NCBI GenBank assembly: GCA_902785075.1
Contig: CACZXN010000011.1
Coordinates: 1 to 56,876 of the forward strand
From: an uncultured Bacteroidales bacterium
GTDB taxonomy: Bacteria > Bacteroidota > Bacteroidia > Bacteroidales > Bacteroidaceae
Direction of reading: 5' to 3'
DNA: 56,876 nt
A model generated the notes under the pieces. That model searched no databases. It saw only the letters and a program-made list of their open reading frames with translations, and was not told the origin of the DNA. Each line of letters opens with the position of its first letter. Position 1 is the first letter of the stretch. The position numbers and the translations under genes were made by a program. Of this stretch, positions 42,215-50,366 are shown piece after piece.

Positions 42215-44707
42215 TTACTTCTCGCCTTTTTTCTCCTCTTCTTCTATCTTGAATTCTATTGCATTTTTCACTTTTTCATCGAGTAGGGCAAAATCCCACA
42301 CGTCCTCCACATTCTTTACATAATGGAAAGTGACTCCTTTCACGTAGATTTCTGGTATCTGCTTGATGTCTTTTTCGTTTTCGTGACATAGCATGATGTC
42401 TGTAATACCTGCTCGCTTTGCTGCAAGAATCTTTTCTTTGATGCCTCCTACGGGTAACACTTTTCCCCTCAGGGTGATTTCACCTGTCATCGCTACGTTC
42501 TTGCGAACTTTGCGTTGTGTAAGAGCCGATGCGATAGAAGTTGCAATGGTGATGCCGGCAGATGGTCCATCCTTTGGAACAGCTCCTTCTGGCACATGGA
42601 TATGGATGTTCCAATTGTCGAACACACGTGGGTCGATGTTGAGTTTCTCTGCATGGGCCTTAATGTATTCGAGTGCTAATACGGCCGATTCTTTCATCAC
42701 ATCGCCCAGATTACCTGTGAGGGTCAGTTTCTGACCTTTACCCTTGCTCAGGCTAGTTTCGATGAACAGTATCTCACCGCCTACTGCCGTCCAAGCAAGT
42801 CCTGTCACAACACCTGCATAGTCGTTGCCTTGATATTTGTCGCGTGTGAATTCAACGGGACCTAAAAGGGCCTCGATGTCATTCTCGCCTATGTTTTTCT
42901 TATGCAACTCGCCTGTTTTGGCAAATTCCAGTGTGAGCTTGCGCAACAGTTTGTTCAGTTTCTTGTCGAGTTCGCGAACACCCGATTCGCGTGTGTAGTT
43001 CTCGATGATGCGTTCAATGGCTTTAGGAGTCAGCTTAATGCCGGTTCCCTCCATTCCCAGTTTGTTCAACTGTTGGGGAATGAGATGACGTTTGGCTATC
43101 TCAATCTTTTCCTCTGTGAGATATCCGCTTACCTCAATCAGCTCCATACGGTCGAGCAATGGGGTAGGGATACTACCGATGTTGTTCGCCGTAGCGATGA
43201 ACATCACCCTTGAGAGGTCGAAGTCGCAATCCAGATAATTGTCGTGGAAGGCATTGTTCTGTTCAGGGTCGAGCACTTCGAGCAGGGCCGATGATGGGTC
43301 TCCGTGGAAGGTGTCTTGTCCCAGTTTGTCTATCTCGTCGAGGATGAAGACCGGGTTGCAGCTCTTTGCCTGTTGAATGCCTTTCATGATACGACCAGGC
43401 ATCGCACCTACATAGGTTCTGCGGTGTCCGCGTATTTCGGCTTCTTCGTGTAAGCCGCCAAGCGACATACGCACATATTCGCGTTTCATGGAGCGAGCGA
43501 TACTCTTGCCAAGCGATGTTTTACCCACACCTGGAGGTCCATACAGACAGATGATGGGACTCTTGAAGTCTCCACGTGTCTTCAATACAGCAAGATGCTC
43601 CAGAATGCGCTCCTTCACCTTCTCCATTCCGAAGTGGTCTTGGTTCAACACCTTTTCTGCATTCTTGAGGTTCAAGTTGTCTTTTGTGGCCTCGTTCCAA
43701 GGCAGGCTTACGAATGTATCGAGATAGTCGAATTGTGTCTGATAATCAGGCGATTGTGGGTTCATGCGGCGCAGACGACCAAGTTCACGATTGAAGAAAT
43801 CGCCCGTCTTTTCGTTCCATTTCTTCTTCTTTGCACGTTTCTGCAGTCCTTCGATGTCTGAATCAGAGTCTTCTCCCAATTCTTCTTGGATGTTTTTCAT
43901 CTCCTGATGCAGGAAAAACTCGCGTTGCTGACGGCTCAGGTCTTCCTGGGTACGCATTTGTATACTTGCTTTGAGCGACACGAACTGGTATTCGCGATTA
44001 AGCAATCCAAGTAGCATGAAACCACGCTGAGTCATGTTGCTTTCACGCAAAAGGTCAATCTTCTCCTTATTGCTGACAGGTAGATTTGCACAGATGAAGT
44101 TGATGAGGAACGTCTTGTTCGAAAGGTTACGCAGGTTGAACGACACATCGAAGTTGCGGAATTCGCTGCTGCGATACAGTTTCTCTGCAACGTCCTTACA
44201 TGCCTCGACCACCGCATTGAATTCTCTGTCGCGATTGCTTGGTATCACCTCGGCGGCTTGATATACATGACCTACCAAGTAGTCTCCGTTGTCATGTGCT
44301 TCAGTCAGCCCTACACGGTTGAAGCCTTGCATCAGAGCCGTACGGTTGCCATCTGGCAGCTCTAACACCTTAACCACCTTTGCTACCACACCAAACTCAT
44401 ACAAGTCTTTGCTGTCTGGGTTGTCCACAGAATCATCCTTTTGGCTGAACACACCAATCACCTCACCCGATTTGCTCACCTCGTTAATCATCCGCAGCGA
44501 TGAACGGCGGCCGATGGTAATAGGGAGTAGGGTGCCGGGAAACAGCATCGTGTTGCGTAGTGGGAGGATTGGTATTTCCTTTTCAGCATTGATTTCTGTT
44601 TCAAATATGTTTGACTTCGTCGCATCTATGTCCGAAATAATCGAAATCGATGCGTTGCGTGGAGAATCGTCTAAGAAATTAAAATCGTCAAAATCAAAAT
44701 TATTCAT
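42215..44707 (-). CDS. lon: ATP-dependent Lon protease
   Basis: 830 residues. N-terminal LON substrate-binding domain ([14 protein letters not shown]), coiled-coil middle, AAA+ domain with Walker [10 protein letters not shown] and Walker [11 protein letters not shown], and the S16 protease domain with catalytic Ser716 in [10 protein letters not shown] and Lys in [14 protein letters not shown]. It degrades misfolded and regulatory proteins in the cytoplasm. The first gene of the minus-strand run, driven by the box at 44790-44798; the acidic N-terminal extension is typical of Bacteroidetes. Confidence 0.97.
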   Translation of the reverse strand: MNNFDFDDFNFLDDSPRNASISIISDIDATKSNIFETEINAEKEIPILPLRNTMLFPGTLLPITIGRRSSLRMINEVSKSGEVIGVFSQKDDSVDNPDSKDLYEFGVVAKVVKVLELPDGNRTALMQGFNRVGLTEAHDNGDYLVGHVYQAAEVIPSNRDREFNAVVEACKDVAEKLYRSSEFRNFDVSFNLRNLSNKTFLINFICANLPVSNKEKIDLLRESNMTQRGFMLLGLLNREYQFVSLKASIQMRTQEDLSRQQREFFLHQEMKNIQEELGEDSDSDIEGLQKRAKKKKWNEKTGDFFNRELGRLRRMNPQSPDYQTQFDYLDTFVSLPWNEATKDNLNLKNAEKVLNQDHFGMEKVKERILEHLAVLKTRGDFKSPIICLYGPPGVGKTSLGKSIARSMKREYVRMSLGGLHEEAEIRGHRRTYVGAMPGRIMKGIQQAKSCNPVFILDEIDKLGQDTFHGDPSSALLEVLDPEQNNAFHDNYLDCDFDLSRVMFIATANNIGSIPTPLLDRMELIEVSGYLTEEKIEIAKRHLIPQQLNKLGMEGTGIKLTPKAIERIIENYTRESGVRELDKKLNKLLRKLTLEFAKTGELHKKNIGENDIEALLGPVEFTRDKYQGNDYAGVVTGLAWTAVGGEILFIETSLSKGKGQKLTLTGNLGDVMKESAVLALEYIKAHAEKLNIDPRVFDNWNIHIHVPEGAVPKDGPSAGITIATSIASALTQRKVRKNVAMTGEITLRGKVLPVGGIKEKILAAKRAGITDIMLCHENEKDIKQIPEIYVKGVTFHYVKNVEDVWDFALLDEKVKNAIEFKIEEEEKKGEK

Positions 44708-45040
44708 TACTCTTTGTTCTCTTCTCTGTTCTCTGTTCTCTTTTTCACATATCTTTCTTCACGTGTGCGCACGAATACGCAAACGGATTGCAAAGTTAAG
44801 CATTTTTTTCGACACGACCGCCATATCTTTAATATTTTTAAGAAAAAACAAGGTTCACTTGCGTTTTCTATGTGGATAATCGATAGCTTTAAACAAATAG
44901 ATTACAATTTTTCTAATCTCATACCCAGAAGTCTCCTACATTTTTCTTCTTTCCCCCTTTTTTGCATTTTTCTCTCAAATTGTTTGGAAGGTATTTATAA
45001 TTGTTGTATATTTGCAGGTGAATAATAATAAATAAGAGTT
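44708..45040. promoter_or_regulatory. Divergent promoter region lon / DUF4160
   Basis: No gene was seen. A minus-strand box TAACTTTGC at 44790-44798 serves lon. A plus-strand box TATATTTGC at 45007-45015 serves the DUF4160-DUF2442 pair, with TTTGG ~20 bp upstream. The region between is T-rich and shows nothing else. Confidence 0.65.
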
Positions 45041-45145
45041 ATGCCCAAGATTTTCGAGTATTTTGGATTTATCTTCTATTTCTTCTCAAATGAGCATGAA
45101 CCTATTCATGTACATGTGATTCATGGTGGCAAGAAAAAACTATAA
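45041..45145 (+). pseudogene. DUF4160 protein, cut short
   Basis: 34 codons: MPKIFEYFGFIFYFFSNEH, then EPIHVHVIHGGKKKL and TAA. This is the conserved start of DUF4160 (F-Y-x-x-S-N-E-H-x-P-x-H-V-H-V), a family normally about 80-90 residues long. The second half is missing, and the DUF2442 gene starts 3 bp later. DUF4160-DUF2442 pairs are common and toxin-antitoxin-like in layout. Deletion or truncation probably made it non-functional, though a short active form cannot be excluded. Confidence 0.7.
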
Positions 45146-45148
45146 GCG

Positions 45149-45403
45149 ATGGAACGAATATATATCACAGAGGCTAATGATGTAGGCAATTTGAATATAT
45201 GCCTGCATTTCAGCGACAATACAAAACAAACAATCGATATCGGTGACTACATTCGTCGTCACCCTCATCCTCAGTACAATAAATATCTTGATCCAAAGCG
45301 ATTCCGCCGTTTTTCTATTGAGAGAGGTAATATTGTTTGGGGCAAGAACTGGGACTTGATGTTCCCTGTCGAACAGTTGCATGCAGGAAAGATAGTGGGA
45401 TAA
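45149..45403 (+). CDS. DUF2442 domain protein
   Basis: 84 residues, complete. FSDNTKQTIDIGDYIRRHPH and then FRRFSIERGNIVWGKNWDLM with final P-V-E-Q-L show the DUF2442 fold, a small domain often paired with DUF4160. Function is unproven; a role as partner or antitoxin is inferred from gene pairing. Shares the promoter at 45007-45015. Confidence 0.8.
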   Translation: MERIYITEANDVGNLNICLHFSDNTKQTIDIGDYIRRHPHPQYNKYLDPKRFRRFSIERGNIVWGKNWDLMFPVEQLHAGKIVG

Positions 45404-45494
45404 ACTAGCGAGCACAGCTCACAACAACTTTAAACAAAAAAACTGACTATAAACGTTAAACTTTAAACTGATTTTTGCCTATGGGCTAAGATAG

Positions 45495-45697
45495 ATACGA
45501 TGCATAGCATCAAGGACATATAGGATGAACATCCACTTTTGATTCTTGTTGTTCGAAATCGCCAATTTCAAAAAACATCTATCAAGAACAGAAGTAGGAG
45601 TTCACGCCGGTTGGCGTGGGCATTTACTAGTTTATGATAGATAGGTTTTCCCCAATACCTCGAACAACGTAGACGAAGTAATTTGTCCACGTTTTTT
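45495..45697 (+). ncRNA. Candidate structured noncoding RNA, rod-like, perhaps 6S-like
   Basis: Two small 5' hairpins (45499-45503 with 45507-45511; 45523-45526 with 45531-45534) precede a long nested hairpin: 45547-45556 pairs with 45660-45669 (10 bp, one G-U), AAAA/TTTT near 45570 and 45646, 45577-45584 pairs with 45635-45642 (8 bp), and the tip CACGCC-GGTT-GGCGTG at 45603-45618. Unpaired stretches lie between the outer and middle stems. A near-palindromic end (CGTAGAC ... GTCCACG) is followed by six T (45692-45697). Such a long rod with a central bubble resembles 6S RNA. No matching promoter box was seen. Identity is inferred from shape only. Confidence 0.45.
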
Positions 45698-45746
45698 GTT
45701 GTATATACACCTTACAGAATTACTGACAGTGTCAACAATAACTAAT

Positions 45747-45827
45747 ATGAAAAGAATCTTATTTTTATTTATTGCAACCATTTCATTAAGAAATAAGCAA
45801 TCAACGATACTAACAAATAAAACTTAA
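45747..45827 (+). pseudogene. Possible signal-peptide fragment
   Basis: 26 codons: a basic start, a hydrophobic run (MKRILFLFIATISL) and a polar end, then TAA five bases before the GIY-YIG gene. It looks like the signal peptide of a lost secreted protein, but could be a chance frame or a leader peptide. Confidence 0.25.
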
Positions 45828-45832
45828 TCAAT

Positions 45833-46528
45833 ATGGAGTGCAAATTGAATTATGAGATGCGCAAGAATCAACAGCAGAAGTTGTTTATTAAAAATTATCA
45901 TCCAAAAGTATTACAGGACAAAGAATGGAATGAAAAGAAAATAGGGTATGATGTTCAAGAACTTTTGACAACGCTGAATGATTTATCAGGAATCCGTGTT
46001 GGTGATTTGATATTAAGCGATCTTATGTTGACCTCGTCGAATTGCCACGGTATCTATGCCTTCTATGAAGGTGAGCAATATAAACTACACGATGCAAATA
46101 CAACGCAAAATGGAGCTACACCCAAATGTTGGTACGTTGGAAAAACATCGAGTGTTGCTTTGATAGGTCGAATAGCATCTCATTTTACTCCAAGATGTAC
46201 AGATTATTCGAATTCACTGATAAAGCACATAGCATACTCCTTAGCTTCAGAAAAAGATAGACAATTGATTTGGGATAAATCCCTTTCGTCAAATCGTGAT
46301 AGGTGGATGAAAGCGGATTCTTTCATAACAAAGGCATTTCCTGTCATTCAAGATTTGAAGATAAAGGTTATAATCATTGAAAATGTGTATGACGACGATA
46401 CAAGAAAATGCATCGGCATATTAGAAAAAGCACTAATAAATGAACTAAGACCAGCTTTCAACTATCTCAAACGCTTTGGGAACAGAGAGTATAATATTTG
46501 TAATAACTTAATCCAAAAAATCTATTAA
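45833..46528 (+). CDS. GIY-YIG nuclease domain protein
   Basis: 231 residues. The GIY-YIG core is visible: GIYAFYEGE (~73-81), CWYVGKTSSVALIGRIASHF (~99-118), then the helix with the catalytic Glu (LEKALINELRPAFN, ~203-216) where the final Asn is also conserved. The N-terminal ~70 residues are a separate, unrecognised region. Family members are endonucleases in mobile elements, repair or restriction; the target is unknown. More AT-rich than the housekeeping genes, suggesting transfer. Two bp upstream of the secreted-protein gene. Confidence 0.75.
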   Translation: MECKLNYEMRKNQQQKLFIKNYHPKVLQDKEWNEKKIGYDVQELLTTLNDLSGIRVGDLILSDLMLTSSNCHGIYAFYEGEQYKLHDANTTQNGATPKCWYVGKTSSVALIGRIASHFTPRCTDYSNSLIKHIAYSLASEKDRQLIWDKSLSSNRDRWMKADSFITKAFPVIQDLKIKVIIIENVYDDDTRKCIGILEKALINELRPAFNYLKRFGNREYNICNNLIQKIY

Positions 46529-46530
46529 AA

Positions 46531-47973
46531 ATGAGTAACAAAAAATTTTTTTACACAACGTTTGTTGCGTTATTTGCAATGTGGTTTGCTCCGCAAACGG
46601 TTTTTTCTCAGATTATATTAGAGCCTGTTAAACCTCTTCCATTGATGGAGAGCTACAGATGGAAATTGGTATACACTAGCACAGAAAAGAGACCTGATGG
46701 TGATGTGTGGAAATGGGAACATTATGAATCTAATGACCAAGCGGTTAGAACCATAACTGCAAAAAACGGGGATTTCATAACGATAATTGAAAAACCTGGC
46801 GGTAATTATGCTGACAACAGTTTTAGCAAAGATGAACGCAATATTGGAGGTTTTCGAATCACATTCTATGATGGTGCATACGTTGAATGTTATATTGATG
46901 ACCCTAAATGGGCAATTCAAAGATACCGCAGTACGTATATTTATCATTTTCCCAATGGTAATATTCTATTTAGCAGAAATGACAAAGCCGGAATAGGTGG
47001 TTTGACAATGGAGAAATTCCTCAAAAGAAGCGATTTGACGAATAAAGAGAAACAGTATAATGACCGTAAGTCTATTCTAAGACCATTCTTTTCTAGTGAT
47101 AGCCAGGAGGGATATCGGTTTATATTCCACGATGATCCTAATCATTATTATTCCATTCAAAATAAAGGGGTACGAAAATCAGATAGATTATATTGTATTG
47201 ATGAAATGGGAGAGGCACATGCTTTCATGCATACTGCGGATGGTGAACATTTTTATTATGCTAGTATCAAAGATACAGTTCGTTCTGTAAGAGAAAGTTA
47301 TGTTCCTGACCCTCATTATCCCGATGGAAAGATTAAAAAGACGTATGTTTATTATACCAATGACGACTATGTAGTGATTAAACAGGGGGATGTTGTTGAA
47401 GGAAAAATTCATCGTAATGGAGGAATCTTGGAGATTAAGAACATGAATAACAATGCTATCTGCCGATTATCAATGCCCAATGGAGATATGTTTACTGGTG
47501 CGTTTTTGGAATTTGATGAAAGCCATCCAAGTCGCATTATTGCAGGTGATTTCCCTTTACAACAATTTCTACAAGCAGAAAGTCTTACTCCCCTTCAAGG
47601 GGTCTGGATACGAAATGGAAAAAGCGAAGAGATAGTAAATGGTATGCTTAAAGCAGATTATGAGAAAGCAGTTGCTGCCCAACGTGCTCAAAAAAATGCT
47701 AAAGAACAAGCTGCTTATAACGATCTCTGTAAAAAGTATGGAAAAGAATATGTAGATGCTGCCTTACGGGGACAAATCGTAGTTGGAATGCCAGAAAAAC
47801 TCTTTCTTGGGATCTGGAAAGGCCAGCAAAGTCCTGATCAACAAATTGGAACGTCCAAATTATATAGAAGGTGGACATCCACTGCAAGTCATAAACTAAT
47901 TCAATCAGTTTGGATTACAGATGGGCGTGTATCTAGTATTATTAATGGAGAGAATTATTTAAACGGGCTGTAA
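46531..47973 (+). CDS. Secreted hypothetical protein
   Basis: 480 residues with a signal peptide (~1-26, ending VFSQ). The body contains MORN-like Gly/Tyr-rich stretches (FPNGNILFSRNDK, MPNGDMFTGAFLEF, RNGGILEIK) and a C-terminal segment that reads like a small SmpA/BamE-type domain (GQIVVGMPEKLFLGIWKG ... VWITDGRVSSI). Family not recognised. AT-rich like its upstream neighbour, from which it is separated by 2 bp. Confidence 0.65.
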   Translation: MSNKKFFYTTFVALFAMWFAPQTVFSQIILEPVKPLPLMESYRWKLVYTSTEKRPDGDVWKWEHYESNDQAVRTITAKNGDFITIIEKPGGNYADNSFSKDERNIGGFRITFYDGAYVECYIDDPKWAIQRYRSTYIYHFPNGNILFSRNDKAGIGGLTMEKFLKRSDLTNKEKQYNDRKSILRPFFSSDSQEGYRFIFHDDPNHYYSIQNKGVRKSDRLYCIDEMGEAHAFMHTADGEHFYYASIKDTVRSVRESYVPDPHYPDGKIKKTYVYYTNDDYVVIKQGDVVEGKIHRNGGILEIKNMNNNAICRLSMPNGDMFTGAFLEFDESHPSRIIAGDFPLQQFLQAESLTPLQGVWIRNGKSEEIVNGMLKADYEKAVAAQRAQKNAKEQAAYNDLCKKYGKEYVDAALRGQIVVGMPEKLFLGIWKGQQSPDQQIGTSKLYRRWTSTASHKLIQSVWITDGRVSSIINGENYLNGL

Positions 47974-48037
47974 AATGATTATGGATTCTTAATGTCAAAA
48001 GATAGGGACTTTGATTCTCTCCCATTAATCCATTAGT

Positions 48038-48059
48038 ACCGCAGTGAAATCGCTGCGGT
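48038..48059 (+). terminator. Hairpin after the secreted-protein gene
   Basis: ACCGCAGTG (48038-48046) pairs with CGCTGCGGT (48051-48059), nine pairs with one G-U and loop AAAT. The following GCTATTTCTGATTTG is moderately T-rich. Confidence 0.6.
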
Positions 48060-48144
48060 GCTATTTCTGATTTGAAATCTATTCGTCTTTTGCAATATTA
48101 TAGTATGTTTTTCGATAGGTAACAGAAAAATATTTGCCAAAATA

Positions 48145-48177
48145 TTTGGAGGTATCAGAATAAGTGCCTAACTTTGC
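48145..48177 (+). promoter_or_regulatory. Promoter of the toxin-antitoxin pair
   Basis: TAACTTTGC (48169-48177) is the -7 box; TTTGG (48145-48149) sits 20 bp upstream as the -33 element. The antitoxin start follows after 25 bp. Confidence 0.7.
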
Positions 48178-48202
48178 AATCAAACAATAATAATGAAAGA
48201 CT

Positions 48203-48421
48203 ATGGCAGATTATCTTGACCAAATGAACGAGCAAGAGGATTCTTTGAATGTTCAGGAACCTGTTATTGCCATGAATGTACAGCAGACAACAGAATTGCT
48301 TGAAAAGCATTTCGATTCTAATGCATCAGTTGAGAATGGCATGTCGTTGAAAGAGGGATTTGATTTGTTACGTTCAAGGATTGAGACGAAGGTTTATGAA
48401 AAGAATCGTATTGTCTCATGA
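48203..48421 (+). CDS. Antitoxin-like protein
   Basis: 72 residues, acidic, no recognised DNA-binding motif. It ends in RIETKVYEKNRIVS and overlaps the toxin-like gene by 26 bp, with the promoter directly upstream. The size, order and overlap match a type II antitoxin that neutralises the downstream ParE/RelE-like protein (inference). Confidence 0.65.
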   Translation: MADYLDQMNEQEDSLNVQEPVIAMNVQQTTELLEKHFDSNASVENGMSLKEGFDLLRSRIETKVYEKNRIVS

Positions 48422-48728
48422 GTTCGTTGACGAATTGGAAGAGTTGTTTGACATACTTGTCGAACGGGGCTTTTTCAGTTATGACGAATATGCACTGAAG
48501 TACATCGATGACCTTGAATTGTTTATCAAATCTTCTATTCATGCTTATCCAAAACACAAGGCTCCTTCTCAGTTTGCTAAATACGGAACAAATTTGAAAT
48601 ATATAGCATATAAGAAGAGTACACGTACAACGTGGTATATTTTATTTGAAGAAACTGATTCCGTCTTCTTTGTGCGTCACATAACAAACAATCATATTTC
48701 AGGACAGTATTTTAATGAAGGGCAATAA
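48396..48728 (+). CDS. ParE/RelE-superfamily toxin-like protein
   Basis: 110 residues from ATG 48396; a TTG at 48360 would add 12 residues that copy the antitoxin's frame overlap. Features: MKRIVLSHEFVDELEELFD, a central F-x-x-Y helix pair (LKYIDDLELFIKSSI), then YGTNLKYIAYKKS, TTWYILFEE and a final VFFVRHITNNH strand, the beta-hairpin core of the RelE/ParE fold. Targets of this fold are ribosome-bound mRNA or gyrase; which one is unknown. Confidence 0.75.
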   Translation: MKRIVLSHEFVDELEELFDILVERGFFSYDEYALKYIDDLELFIKSSIHAYPKHKAPSQFAKYGTNLKYIAYKKSTRTTWYILFEETDSVFFVRHITNNHISGQYFNEGQ

Positions 48729-48804
48729 ATGATTTCTTGAGAAAGCAAAACGGTGAGGCCTTTCGGGGAATAAGAGGATTGTGGGGATAGGTTCTTGGCC
48801 CTCT

Positions 48805-49563
48805 CTATTTATTTGGTAGCGTTACATACCATTGTTGTTCATTGTATATTTCTAGTCTTCCATAGCTCCTTGCGGCTTCCATGAGGGCATCTTCAGTGGT
48901 GAATTGCTGGTAGTAGGTACAGTTGGTGACGATGGTTTGGCGTGAGGCGTGCTCTTTGACCACATGAACCAGACCAAAGCCGGACATGTTGTCGGAAAAC
49001 AATGGGCTGGTCAGGACAAGATGGCCTTCATGGATGGCGATCTTCACTCCATCAGTAGGCTGTCTCAGGTTAATCACTTTTGTCTTGATGGATGGGCCCC
49101 GCATCTCTTCTTCTTGCTGAAACACATAGAGCAGCAATTCACCTTTCTGGGCATCTGCCTCAGTGAGGGTGGTCAGCAAAGCTGGCTCACCTTGATACTC
49201 TCCCAGTTGATAGTCGAACGAGGGTAGGGGACCATCGCTCACAACCATTCCTGGTTGTAACACGGCATTAAATTTCCCGTTCTTCGATTTGGGTAGGTAC
49301 ACATCTGGCAAATTGTTGTTTGCAGCCAGGAACTGACGTTGGGCAGACGACTTCTCGCCTTCAAAAAACACCTTTTCCGTCCGCTTCATAACCATCCACA
49401 GATGATTCCGATTCAGGAAATGCATCATCTGTTTAAACTGATCACCCGTCTTCCTTTTATTCTTGATGTTGCATGCCGTACGAACCATCTGTTTCCCGTC
49501 TTGTTCATAGTAGGTCATCGTTCCGACTTTCCCAACAATCATTCCATTGATTACCTGTGCCAT
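48805..49563 (-). CDS. DUF6266-like protein
   Basis: 252 residues. The start MAQVINGMIVGKVGTMTYY, then VRTACNIKNKRKTGDQFKQM, resembles the opening of DUF6266 proteins, in which a Gly-rich N-terminal strand is followed by R-x-x-P/K-N-K repeats. No signal peptide. These proteins often occur in several copies per Bacteroidales genome, with unknown function. A good Shine-Dalgarno (AAGGAAAG) sits before the ATG. A promoter box (TATATTTG) lies ~410 nt upstream. Confidence 0.6.
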   Translation of the reverse strand: MAQVINGMIVGKVGTMTYYEQDGKQMVRTACNIKNKRKTGDQFKQMMHFLNRNHLWMVMKRTEKVFFEGEKSSAQRQFLAANNNLPDVYLPKSKNGKFNAVLQPGMVVSDGPLPSFDYQLGEYQGEPALLTTLTEADAQKGELLLYVFQQEEEMRGPSIKTKVINLRQPTDGVKIAIHEGHLVLTSPLFSDNMSGFGLVHVVKEHASRQTIVTNCTYYQQFTTEDALMEAARSYGRLEIYNEQQWYVTLPNK

Positions 49564-50308
49564 ATCTTTCCTTTTTGTGTTATTATTCAGTCACTACTCT
49601 GTTTTGGTTTTGTTTCAATTTATTCTTTCAATGATTCTGTCCATTTCAACACCCTAATTCCTCTTATATCCTCTTTATATTCCTCTCATATCGCTCTCAT
49701 ATCGCTCTCATATTCCTCTCATATTCATCTCTAATTCAACTCCCATTTACCTCCAATTTACCTCCCATCTTTATAGGTTAGATATAGGGTAGATGTAGGT
49801 TGGTTCTTCGGTAGTTCTTCGGTAGAGCTATCATTTATATGCTATAGAGAGTGGGTAAAGTGGACTTTGACAACCATATAAGATGGATATGATGATTGCC
49901 AAAGAAGCGTTGTTGCTGAGAATGAGAATGCCTTTTCTGTTCATAACTTAGTGGCTGGTATCATATTTTGCTACAAATATACAACTTTTTTCTAATATAT
50001 TTCTAAAAACTAGAAGAATTGTTGTTTTTTACCCTCTTTTTCTCCCTTTTATCCCTGTTTTGCTAAGTGGAGATTTATGATTGCTAGTTGATTGTTTGAT
50101 AAAAAAGTCCTACGGAGAAAAAGCAGAAGTTGTCGTTTCAAGTATAGAATATAGAGTCTAGTGTCTAAAATCTCTATATCTAGAATTTTTTCGTGCATTT
50201 CCATTTTTTTTTCGATGTTTTTGGAATCAATAGCCTACTTTTTATGTATTATGCATTATGAATTATGCATTATTTTAGTTTTTCACTTTTCGTATTTCAT
50301 TTTTTTTG
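49564..50308. promoter_or_regulatory. Long intergenic region with 11-bp-period array
   Basis: No gene was seen in ~745 bp. It contains the 11-bp periodic array (49648-49823) and a minus-strand promoter box TATATTTG at 49974-49981. If that promoter is used, the array is transcribed in a ~410-nt leader of the DUF6266 gene. The rest is AT-rich and includes near-identical ATGCATTATGAATTATGCAT-like runs near 50250. Confidence 0.45.
49648..49823. repeat. 11-bp tandem periodic array, about 16 units
   Basis: Units of 11 bp: TCCTCTTATAT (49659), CCTCTTTATAT, TCCTCTCATAT, CGCTCTCATAT twice, TCCTCTCATAT, TCATCTCTAAT, TCAACTCCCAT, TTACCTCCAAT, TTACCTCCCAT, then diverged units ending AGATATAGGGT, AGATGTAGGTT, GGTTCTTCGGT, AGTTCTTCGGT. 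The period equals about one helical turn and is not a multiple of three. Confidence 0.7.
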
Positions 50309-50317
50309 TATCTTTGC
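50309..50317 (+). promoter_or_regulatory. Promoter -7 box of the large secreted protein gene
   Basis: TATCTTTGC is an exact TAnnTTTG match with a T-run upstream. It fixes the start codon at 50367, because an in-frame ATG at 50265 would lie before the promoter. Confidence 0.65.
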
Positions 50318-50366
50318 CAAAACTATTGCATCAAGGATTATTTCTAACTATAAATATGCAACAGCT

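Noticed and set aside
49648-49823. CRISPR array
   Set aside because: The period is only 11 bp with no spacers, and there are no cas genes.
50265-50366. Upstream in-frame ATG extending the large secreted protein by 34 residues
   Set aside because: It lies before the TATCTTTGC promoter box and would bury the clear signal peptide that starts at 50367.
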